Translations under genes and position numbers: made by a program
Notes under the pieces: generated by a model
Told to the model about the DNA's origin: nothing
Database searches by the model: none
Seen by the model: only the letters and a program-made list of their open reading frames with translations
NCBI GenBank assembly: GCA_947627755.1
Contig: CANQXD010000018.1
Location: 1-33,019, forward strand
Reading direction: 5' to 3'
DNA from: an uncultured Clostridia bacterium
GTDB lineage: Bacteria; Bacillota; Clostridia; TANB77; CAG-508
Length of the DNA: 33,019 bases
Part shown: positions 7,870 through 14,368 of the stretch, piece by piece
How positions within the stretch are numbered: position 1 is the stretch's first letter
Layout of the letters: every line of letters starts with the position of its first letter

Positions 7870-7962
7870 CTAATCCTCATCTAGCATTTGGTCATCTTTT
7901 TCTGATGTAATATGTAATAAAAGTAATACAATTAGACGCCAAATTAAATCGTAGCTTGACAT
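7870..7962 (-). CDS. 30-aa membrane peptide, candidate type I toxin (locus 2)
   Basis: The ORF starts at ATG 7962-7960 with AGGAGG eight bases upstream. The product is 30 residues: MSSYDLIWRLIVLLLLHIT, then a highly acidic tail ending LDED. One predicted membrane helix plus a charged C-terminal tail is the layout of Fst-family type I toxins. The promoter is at 8010-8038 and the terminator at 7828-7855. In the leader, TCCTCT (8001-7996) can pair with GGAGGA of the SD (7975-7970) and hide it. The convergent short RNA carries a copy of the antisense of the start region. Together with locus 1 this makes two independent modules of one design but with different peptide sequences. Toxin function is inferred. 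Confidence 0.72.
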   Translation of the reverse strand: MSSYDLIWRLIVLLLLHITSEKDDQMLDED

Positions 7963-8009
7963 AGAGCTTTCCTCCTTTCTTAGATTTCCTCTTGGAGAGG
8001 ATTGGAAAT

Positions 8010-8038
8010 ATCATATAATATAAAACGAAATAAGTCAA
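8010..8038 (-). promoter_or_regulatory. Promoter of locus 2 peptide mRNA
   Basis: On the minus strand, TTGACT (8038-8033), a 17-base spacer and TATGAT (8015-8010). The start near 8003 places the sequence that can pair with the SD (8001-7996) at the 5' end of the mRNA. Confidence 0.75.
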
Positions 8039-8136
8039 CATAATCTTTTAAAATTTCAAAAATAAAATGATAGTATAATAAATTACACTTTTAGAATGAA
8101 AGAAAGTATTGAGACTCATAAAAAAGGAAAAAACGC

Positions 8137-8165
8137 TTGCATTAAAAGAAAAACCATGATATAAT
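8137..8165 (+). promoter_or_regulatory. pyrF promoter and leader palindrome
   Basis: TTGCAT (8137-8142), a 17-base spacer and TATAAT (8160-8165). The leader holds the perfect palindrome CGTTCAATTGAACG (8197-8210) just before the SD, a possible operator or small hairpin. The sequence CGCTTGCAT at this -35 recurs at the rpsB -35. Confidence 0.75.
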
Positions 8166-8224
8166 AGTTGACGTAATGAAACTTTTATATTTCAAACGTT
8201 CAATTGAACGAGAAAGGGAAAAAT

Positions 8225-9211
8225 ATGGCAAATAACACAGAAAAGAATGCAATGCAGCGGTTAAATGATCTCATTTTGCAAAAGAACAGCAGAATCTGCG
8301 CAGGCTTGGATCCTACATGGGAGATGATTCCCAAGACCTTGAAAAACAAATTCTTTCATGATGAGCCGGAAGAGGAAAGAACTATTGGTGAAGAGGATAG
8401 AAAGGAAATCTATAAAGAGCAAATTTTTAGAGCATACTGTAAAAAGTATATTCAGGCAGTCAAAGATGTAGTACCGGCCATCAAAATCAACAGCGCTTTT
8501 TTTGAGGCTGAAGCCCTGGAAGAATTATACTGGGATATTGCATACGAAGCACAAAAAGCAGGGCTTTTTGTTATCGGCGATGTAAAAAGAGCAGACATTG
8601 GTTCTACTTCGCAGGCGTATGCGCAGGCTTTCCTCACAGAAGATTCTCCTTTTGATGCTATTACCATCAACCCCTACTTTGGCACAGATGGTGTCATGCC
8701 GTTTATGAAAATGGCCAAGGAAAATGGGAAGGGCGTGTTTGTTCTGGTAAAGACTTCTAATAAGTCTTCCTGCGAACTTCAGGATTTGGAATTAAAGGAT
8801 GGAAGAAAGGTCTATGAAGCAGTGGCAGACTTGGTGATTGATTGGACTACAAAAGTGGAAGAATGTGACGACTATGATTTTATGGAGGATTATTCTATGG
8901 TAGGAGCAGTAGTAGGAGCCACGCATCCAAAACAGTTAGATGATTTGACAGGTCGGATGTACCATAACTTTGCACTGGTACCGGGCTATGGTGCACAAGG
9001 GGCAACGGCAGACGATGTAGTAGTTGCTTTTGATTTTAAAAACTTAGGTGGCATCATCAATTCTTCCAGAGGAATTATGCAGGCCTACAAAAAAGACTGT
9101 TGGAAAGACAAGTATTCCGAAGAAACATGGGCAGAGGCAGCAAAGGCAGAAGCAATTCGAGCAACAGAGGAAATCAATCAGGCACTTGACAAGTATTATG
9201 GCTTATTGTGA
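8225..9211 (+). CDS. pyrF: Orotidine 5'-phosphate decarboxylase (long form)
   Basis: Decarboxylates OMP to UMP, the last step of pyrimidine synthesis. The start at 8225 is preferred because AAAGGG lies six bases upstream; an in-frame TTG at 8204 overlaps a palindrome and has no SD. The 328-residue protein has the long-form OMP decarboxylase layout: CAGLDPTWEMIP near the N-terminus, AIKINSAFFE, and the catalytic D-x-K-x-x-D as D119, K121 and D124 in GDVKRADIGS. The phosphate-loop region GYGAQGA and NSSRGI are near the C-terminus. It stands alone, with no other pyr genes nearby. Its codons (CTG, GCC, GGC, CAG, CGG) are clearly richer in G+C than those of its neighbours, which suggests acquisition from a less AT-rich Firmicute. 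Confidence 0.93.
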   Translation: MANNTEKNAMQRLNDLILQKNSRICAGLDPTWEMIPKTLKNKFFHDEPEEERTIGEEDRKEIYKEQIFRAYCKKYIQAVKDVVPAIKINSAFFEAEALEELYWDIAYEAQKAGLFVIGDVKRADIGSTSQAYAQAFLTEDSPFDAITINPYFGTDGVMPFMKMAKENGKGVFVLVKTSNKSSCELQDLELKDGRKVYEAVADLVIDWTTKVEECDDYDFMEDYSMVGAVVGATHPKQLDDLTGRMYHNFALVPGYGAQGATADDVVVAFDFKNLGGIINSSRGIMQAYKKDCWKDKYSEETWAEAAKAEAIRATEEINQALDKYYGLL

Positions 9212-9250
9212 TAAGTTGTAATAAAAGATTTCTGTAAAACCCAAATACAC

Positions 9251-9290
9251 AAAAAAAACTAGGTAAGAGTAATTCTCTTACCTAGTTTTT
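9251..9290. terminator. Bidirectional terminator, pyrF/leuS
   Basis: CTAGGTAAGAG (9259-9269) pairs perfectly with CTCTTACCTAG (9275-9285), with eight A's before and five T's after. It separates the convergent pyrF and leuS. Confidence 0.92.
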
Positions 9291-9358
9291 GCTGTGATAA
9301 ACAATGATTTAAGAAATTTTTTACTTTACAGAATAATGTTAAAATTTATTTCAAAATT

Positions 9359-11773
9359 TTATCTTACCACAATATTGTAAATTTTATTTTTTACATAAAT
9401 TTCTTTAACAATTGTTTTTCCTTCTAGTAAAGAAGCAACAGTTTCGTTGTTATGAACAATCTCTTTTACTGTACTTTCATCTGAATCCATTGGAGCCATA
9501 ACAGTTGCTTTTAATTTTCCATTGAATTGTACTGGAATTTCAATTTCACTATCAATTGTCTTTGCTTCGTCATATACAGGCCAAGCAGATTCACAAATAG
9601 GTGCATATCCTAAAGTTTCATTTAACTCTTCTGTAATATGAGGAGCAACAGGGTTTAACAAAGTTAAAAGTAAACGATAATCTGCCTTCGTAATATTCTT
9701 TTCATTCTCATAACTATTTGCTAAAATCATTAAACTTGATATAGCTGTATTATAAGACATTGTTGTTAAGTCAGTTTGTACCTTTTTAATAGTTTTATGA
9801 ATGATAGATTCTAGTTTTGGAGAGTAATTTTCACCATCTACCACTTTATCTTTCAAACGAATTACCTTATCAAGGAAACGTTTGCAACCTTTTAAAGAAT
9901 CGGTACTCCATGGAGCATCTTGTGTATAGTCACCCATAAACATTTCATAAACTCTTAACGTATCAGCACCATATTCATTTACAATATCATCTGGGTTAAT
10001 AACATTTCCTTTAGATTTACTCATTTTTTCGTTATTAGAACCTAGTACCATACCGTGGCTTACACGAGTCCAAATCATTTCTTTATTTGGTACAAGACCA
10101 ATATTATAAAGGAATTGTACCCAGAATCTTGCATATAGTAAATGTCTTGCGGTATGCTCCATACCACCATTGTACCAGTCAACTTTTTTCCAATATTTCA
10201 TAGCATCCATAGAAGCAAACTCTTTATCATTATGAGGGTCCATAAATCTTAAGAAATACCAGCTAGAACCTGCCCAGTTAGGCATAGTATCCGTTTCTCT
10301 TTTCGCAGGACCGCCACAACAAGGACAAGTAGTATTTACCCAGTCAGTAATATTAGCAAGAGGACTTTCCCCATTTTCAGTAGGTTCATATTCTGCTACA
10401 TCTGGTAACAATAAAGGTAAATCTTCCTCCTTCATTGGTTGCCATCCACATTTTTCACAATAAATCATAGGAATAGGCTCGCCCCAGAATCTTTGACGAG
10501 AGAAAATCCAATCTCTCATTTTGTAATTATTTACTTTTCTTGCAATTCCCATTTTAACTAATTTATCAGTAATAGCAACTTTTGCTTCTTCTACGGTTAA
10601 ACCAGTAAATTCTTCAGAATTGATTAACTTGCAACCTTTACCTAAATAATCTTGTTTTTCAAAAGCAGAATCTTTCGTATCACGTCCATCAATAACTTGA
10701 ATCATATCAATATTATGCTCTTTGGCATACTCAAAATCTCTTTGATCGTGTGATGGAACTGCCATAACAGCACCTGTTCCATAATCTCCTAAAACGAAAT
10801 CACCTAAGAAAATAGGAACCTCTTTACCATTGATAGGGTTAATAGCGGTAACACCCTCTAGCTTGCAACCAGTTTTACCTTTATTTAACTCAGTTCTATC
10901 CATACTAGATTTTCTAGCAGTTTCCTCAATATACTTTTGCGCTTCTTCTTTATTTTGAATCAATGGCATTAACTCTTTAATTAGTTTTCCATCTGGTGCA
11001 ATAACAAAGAAAGTAATACCATAAACAGTTTCAATACAAGTAGTAAAAATAGAAAAACTTCCACCTTGTTTAATCTTAACATCAAGCTCAACACCAGTAG
11101 ACTTACCAATCCAGTTAATTTGTCCAAGTTTAACTCTATCTGCAAAATTAGTATCCTCTAAACCTTTTAATAAATCTTCTGCATAATCGCTCATGCGAAG
11201 CATCCATTGAGATTTTTCCTTTTGCTCAACTTTGCTACCACATCTTTCGCAAACACCACCAGCAGCATCTTCGTTAGATAACACAGATTTACAAGTAGGA
11301 CACCAGTTAACAGGAATAGTGTCTTTGTAAGCCATACCATGTTTATAAAATTGTAAAAACTGCCATTGAGTCCATTTATAATACTCTGGGTCAGTAGTAG
11401 AAAACTCTCTAGACCAATCAAAAGAAAAACCTAAACTTTTCATTTGACCTTTAAAAGTTTTAATATTTTCTTTCACCGCATCTTTTGGGTGAATATGATT
11501 TTTAATAGCATATTGCTCAGCAGGAGCACCAAAAGCATCCCAACCCATTGGATATAAAACATTATAACCTTGCATTCTCTTCATTCTAGCAAGAGCGTCT
11601 TGTGCCGTATAACTTCTAACATGTCCAACATGAAGCCCTGCTCCAGAAGGATAAGGAAACTCAACTAAAATATAATAAGGGTCTTTTTTGCTACCAGTAA
11701 CAGCCTTAAAAGACTCATTCTTATCCCAGTAATCTTGCCATTTCTTTTCAATCTCTTTAAAATTATAAGTCAT
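9359..11773 (-). CDS. leuS: Leucyl-tRNA synthetase
   Basis: Class I synthetase that charges tRNA-Leu. Visible are the HIGH-type motif in GAGLHVGHVRSYTAQD, zinc-binding cysteine pairs (NWCPTCKS with CERCGS, and CEKCGW with CPCCGG), and KMSKS in NEKMSKSKGNV. The 804-residue length is normal. In the editing domain, the threonine-rich motif usually written TTRPDT reads TTCIET (residues 244-249); the second-half motif HDQRD is present. The start at 11773 is chosen because AGGA lies eight bases upstream; the ATG at 11782 overlaps the SD. No T-box leader is visible. Instead, the leader is almost entirely a 121-base palindromic repeat that is also found before adhE. The SD and start context (GAAAGGATGAARTGTATG) is the same in both genes. 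Confidence 0.96.
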   Translation of the reverse strand: MTYNFKEIEKKWQDYWDKNESFKAVTGSKKDPYYILVEFPYPSGAGLHVGHVRSYTAQDALARMKRMQGYNVLYPMGWDAFGAPAEQYAIKNHIHPKDAVKENIKTFKGQMKSLGFSFDWSREFSTTDPEYYKWTQWQFLQFYKHGMAYKDTIPVNWCPTCKSVLSNEDAAGGVCERCGSKVEQKEKSQWMLRMSDYAEDLLKGLEDTNFADRVKLGQINWIGKSTGVELDVKIKQGGSFSIFTTCIETVYGITFFVIAPDGKLIKELMPLIQNKEEAQKYIEETARKSSMDRTELNKGKTGCKLEGVTAINPINGKEVPIFLGDFVLGDYGTGAVMAVPSHDQRDFEYAKEHNIDMIQVIDGRDTKDSAFEKQDYLGKGCKLINSEEFTGLTVEEAKVAITDKLVKMGIARKVNNYKMRDWIFSRQRFWGEPIPMIYCEKCGWQPMKEEDLPLLLPDVAEYEPTENGESPLANITDWVNTTCPCCGGPAKRETDTMPNWAGSSWYFLRFMDPHNDKEFASMDAMKYWKKVDWYNGGMEHTARHLLYARFWVQFLYNIGLVPNKEMIWTRVSHGMVLGSNNEKMSKSKGNVINPDDIVNEYGADTLRVYEMFMGDYTQDAPWSTDSLKGCKRFLDKVIRLKDKVVDGENYSPKLESIIHKTIKKVQTDLTTMSYNTAISSLMILANSYENEKNITKADYRLLLTLLNPVAPHITEELNETLGYAPICESAWPVYDEAKTIDSEIEIPVQFNGKLKATVMAPMDSDESTVKEIVHNNETVASLLEGKTIVKEIYVKNKIYNIVVR

Positions 11774-11790
11774 ACATTTCATCCTTTCAT

Positions 11791-11911
11791 TGTACCATTG
11801 GGGACGTTTCCTAATGGTACCTCTGTCCCTTTTGGTAGTTTTATTATAAAAATTAACTTTAAATTACCTTTAGGAAACGTCCCTAAAGGTATATCTGTCC
11901 CTTTTGGTACA
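11791..11911 (-). repeat. 121-base two-unit palindromic repeat, copy A (leuS leader)
   Basis: On the minus strand, unit 1 (11911-11865, 47 bases) and unit 2 (11837-11791, 47 bases) are separated by a 27-base AT-rich spacer. Each unit has TACC, a four-base arm, GGGACAGA, then a hairpin with TACC and GGTA ends around GGGACGTTTCC (unit 1) or its reverse complement (unit 2). Unit 1 matches copy B (14213-14333) at about 44 of 47 bases and unit 2 at about 41 of 46, while the spacers differ. The element ends about 18 bases before the leuS start. It resembles REP-like elements spread by Y1 (RAYT) transposases; no transposase is present in this window. Confidence 0.85.
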
Positions 11912-11922
11912 TTAGTGAAATT

Positions 11923-11928
11923 ATTATA
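11923..11928 (-). promoter_or_regulatory. leuS -10 element
   Basis: TATAAT on the minus strand (11928-11923), with only a weak -35 upstream. A start near 11916 would make the whole palindromic repeat part of the leuS 5' leader. Confidence 0.45.
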
Positions 11929-11979
11929 CTACAAATAGTTTAGAAAATAAAGAAAAAAAGGAAAATTTTTGTATTTTCA

Positions 11980-12963
11980 CTATGTAATATTTTTTCTATT
12001 ATATATTAAATTTCTATATTCTTCATTATATTTTATAAATTCTTCTACAGTATCTGCTTCATCTAAAGCTAATGCATAAGGTATATAATCTTCTAATATT
12101 TGAATATAATCAATTTCTTTTTCATTTATTAAGGTAAATTCTTTAATAAATCTTTTTAACCCTTTTAAAAGCAATGCTATATTTTTTCCATCTTTTGTTC
12201 TTATATATTGTGTATCAACAAAATTAATCTGATTTTCAATTTTCATTTTTATCATAGCACATCCAGTAAATAATACTGCACCGAAAATAGAAATTAAAAT
12301 CATAAATACTGTTTTGTTTATATTATATGTAACGATTAAGGACAAAACAATAAATATTATAATTAATGCTATTTTTGCTGTTTTACTTAACTTTTTATCT
12401 GTTATGAGTCCTTTTTCTTGTGCTTCTTTCATTATTTCATTTTTAAACTGATTTTCATCAAATTTCGCTTTATTTTGCAATATATCTAATACATATTTTT
12501 CACATTTTCCTAAATTAGAATAATCTATATTTTCTGATATTTTTAATTCATAATTATCTTCATTTTTTACTAAATGAATATATTTTTTAGTACATAAGTA
12601 TAAAATTGTTGCAGTATAGTCTTTATAAACATCTATCTTTAAATCATAAATTAATGAAGATATAGCAGGGCTACAATGTTTAGGCAAGTCTCTAATATAT
12701 TCTTTATCAAAAGTTATTTCTGTATTACCTGAATTTAATATCTTTAAAAATAAAATCATAATAAGATAGCATATACCTATAAAGGTAGGTATTCCAATAC
12801 CTATAGATAAAGCGATAAATAGTAATCCTTTTGTATCTTCCCATTCGTTTGTAGAACTTTGTAGTAATGCCACAATAAAGAAAAATATACCTATAGCAGC
12901 GAATGTTATACCAATAATTAGTAACATTTTTTTAGTGCTTTTTATCCAATCAATTTCATCCAT
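11980..12963 (-). CDS. Membrane protein resembling the DUF2207 C-terminal region
   Basis: The 327-residue membrane protein starts at ATG 12963, preceded by AAGGAAGG; the GTG at 12990 has no SD. Two hydrophobic segments lie near the N-terminus (around residues 11-34 and 46-75) and two in the middle (around 200-240). Between them are LPKHCSPAISSLIYDL and a basic/acidic soluble stretch, and the protein ends with LEDYIPYALALDEAD. The SPA...L motif and the closing DY-PYA-AL motif match what I remember of the C-terminal part of DUF2207 membrane proteins. The large extracellular N-terminal domain of that family is missing, so this is a short variant or a remnant. Function unknown. Confidence 0.7.
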   Translation of the reverse strand: MDEIDWIKSTKKMLLIIGITFAAIGIFFFIVALLQSSTNEWEDTKGLLFIALSIGIGIPTFIGICYLIMILFLKILNSGNTEITFDKEYIRDLPKHCSPAISSLIYDLKIDVYKDYTATILYLCTKKYIHLVKNEDNYELKISENIDYSNLGKCEKYVLDILQNKAKFDENQFKNEIMKEAQEKGLITDKKLSKTAKIALIIIFIVLSLIVTYNINKTVFMILISIFGAVLFTGCAMIKMKIENQINFVDTQYIRTKDGKNIALLLKGLKRFIKEFTLINEKEIDYIQILEDYIPYALALDEADTVEEFIKYNEEYRNLIYNRKNIT

Positions 12964-13095
12964 AATAAATATATTCCTTCCTTGATTCACTTGAAATTAT
13001 ATATAGCAATATACTTATTATAACATTACAAAAAATGCATATCAAGTATAAAATTTTGAGGGTTAAAAGGAAAATTTTTTTAAAAGGTAAAGAAG

Positions 13096-13123
13096 TAGAC
13101 AAATGACAAATATATGATATAAT
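13096..13123 (+). promoter_or_regulatory. Promoter of DUF1653-rdgB unit
   Basis: TAGACA (13096-13101), a 16-base spacer and TATAAT (13118-13123), followed by a short leader of about 20 bases. Confidence 0.6.
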
Positions 13124-13150
13124 ACAATAAAAAAGAAAAGGAAAATGAAT

Positions 13151-13483
13151 ATGGAATTACAAGTAGGAGATTTGTGCAAACATTTTAAAGGAAGAAGTTT
13201 GTTAGAAAAAAATATTTATGAAATTGTTGCAACAAATGCTATTTATACAGGCGAGAACACAAAAGAGCCTTTAGATGATTTAGTGATTTATAAAAATATA
13301 TTTCAAGAAGGAAAAATGTTTGTAAGAGAATATAAGGATTTAGTAGAAGAATTAGCACAAGAAAAACAACACGAGTATGGACAAATGACTCGCATTCAAA
13401 AATTAACAGAAGAAGAAATAGAATTAGTAAGGAGTGAGCCTTTTCAAAAAGAAAAATTAAGTTACATGGAAAGACAAAAATAA
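13151..13483 (+). CDS. DUF1653 domain protein
   Basis: The 110-residue protein starts at ATG 13151, nine bases after AAAAGG; the ATG at 13145 is only three bases from the SD. The first 65 residues follow the DUF1653 pattern: GDLCKHFKGRSL, a central YEIVA, then DLVIYKNIFQEGKMFVREY. Proteins of this small family have no known function. A charged tail rich in E and K follows, longer than in the shortest members. The gene is 23 bases upstream of rdgB and probably co-transcribed with it, which may hint at a nucleotide-related or house-cleaning role, but this is only context. Confidence 0.8.
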   Translation: MELQVGDLCKHFKGRSLLEKNIYEIVATNAIYTGENTKEPLDDLVIYKNIFQEGKMFVREYKDLVEELAQEKQHEYGQMTRIQKLTEEEIELVRSEPFQKEKLSYMERQK

Positions 13484-13506
13484 GCATAGAAGGAGAAAAT
13501 AGAAAA

Positions 13507-14085
13507 ATGAAGAAAATAGTTATGGCAACGAATAATCAAGGAAAATTGAAAGAAGTAAGAGAAATATTAAATGAATATGAAATTCTATCTTTAGAAGATG
13601 TAAATTGTCAGATTGAAGTAGAAGAGAACCAAGATACCTTTGAAGGGAATAGTTTAAAAAAGGCAAGAGAGATATCAAAATTATTAAAACTGCCATGTAT
13701 TGCAGACGACAGTGGACTATGTATTGAAGCTTTAGGAGGCTTTCCGGGAGTAAAGACTGCTAGATTTTTAGGAGAAAATGCAACACAAGAGCAAAGGAAT
13801 GACTATTTAATACAAGAATTAAAAGAAAAAGACAATAGAAATGCAATAGTGGTTACAGTTATGTCGTATGTAAATCCAACAACAAAAGAAGAATTAGTAG
13901 CAAGAGGAGAATTACAAGGAACAATATCAAAAGAAAAAAGAGGAAAAAACGGCTTTGGATTTGATGAAATTTTTGAAATGGAAAATGGAAAAACATTAGC
14001 AGAATTAAGCAGTGAGGAAAAGAATCATATTAGTAGTAGAAAAAAGGCACTTGAAAAATTAAAATATCTATTAGAAAATAGATAA
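13507..14085 (+). CDS. rdgB: XTP/dITP pyrophosphatase (RdgB/HAM1)
   Basis: House-cleaning enzyme that hydrolyses ITP, dITP and XTP to monophosphates so they do not enter nucleic acids. All family motifs are visible: ATNNQGKLKEVREIL at the start, FEGNSLKKA, ADDSGLCIEALGG with the catalytic aspartates around residues 67-68, GKNGFGFDEIF for substrate binding, and SSEEKNHISSRKKAL near the end. The 192-residue length is normal. An SD (AGAAGGAG) precedes the ATG. It follows the DUF1653 gene by 23 bases and ends before a hairpin terminator whose 3' arm overlaps the adhE promoter. Confidence 0.96.
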   Translation: MKKIVMATNNQGKLKEVREILNEYEILSLEDVNCQIEVEENQDTFEGNSLKKAREISKLLKLPCIADDSGLCIEALGGFPGVKTARFLGENATQEQRNDYLIQELKEKDNRNAIVVTVMSYVNPTTKEELVARGELQGTISKEKRGKNGFGFDEIFEMENGKTLAELSSEEKNHISSRKKALEKLKYLLENR

Positions 14086-14148
14086 ATCAATAAAAAAGTG
14101 ACAGTATATTTCGTATAAATACTTTATAATACTCTGCAAAAATACAAG

Positions 14149-14180
14149 AAAAAGGTCGACGAAAAATAGTTGACTTTTTT
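14149..14180 (+). terminator. rdgB terminator, overlapping adhE -35
   Basis: AAAAAGGTCGAC (14149-14160) pairs with GTTGACTTTTTT (14169-14180) in a 12-bp stem with two G-U pairs and an 8-base loop. The 3' arm contains the adhE -35 TTGACT (14170-14175), so termination and initiation signals share bases. Confidence 0.65.
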
Positions 14181-14197
14181 AAAAGTTACTATATAAT
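14170..14197 (+). promoter_or_regulatory. adhE promoter
   Basis: TTGACT (14170-14175), a 16-base spacer and TATAAT (14192-14197). Transcription from about 14204 gives a leader of about 165 bases that contains the whole palindromic repeat. Confidence 0.7.
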
Positions 14198-14212
14198 AGA
14201 AGAAAAATAAAA

Positions 14213-14333
14213 TGTACCATTAGGGACAGATATACCTTTAGGGACGTTTCCAAAAGGTACATAAGAGCAAATTTTGAAAATAAAAGTTACCAAAAGGGAC
14301 AGATATACCAAAAGGAAACGTCCCTAATGGTAC
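14213..14333 (+). repeat. 121-base two-unit palindromic repeat, copy B (adhE leader)
   Basis: Unit 1 (14213-14260) and unit 2 (14287-14333) are separated by a 26-base AT-rich spacer. Layout and sequence match copy A before leuS, in the same orientation relative to the downstream gene. A 9-base fragment, CTAATGGTA, is duplicated right after unit 2 (14324-14332 and 14334-14342). The SD and start of adhE (14355-14371) repeat the leuS start context with one difference over 18 bases, so the repeated element may extend through the RBS. Confidence 0.85.
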
Positions 14334-14368
14334 CTAATGGTATCCCAACAAAAGAAAGGATGAAGTGT

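Larger units (their letters stand above)
7751..7969 (+). repeat. Direct repeat pair of par-like locus 2
   Basis: Copy 1 (7751-7773) and copy 2 (7948-7969) share ATCGTAGC, then GAC, then TAGAGCTT, differing only in the short joints between blocks (AAA versus TT, and T versus A). Copy 1 is inside the short RNA. Copy 2 spans the peptide start codon and ends next to its SD. Confidence 0.8.

Noticed and set aside
9286..9358. A small gene between pyrF and leuS
   Set aside because: Only the bidirectional terminator and AT-rich sequence are present; no ORF with an SD.
11791..11911. T-box leader for leuS
   Set aside because: No T-box consensus or specifier stem is visible; the GGTACC-like words belong to the palindromic repeat.
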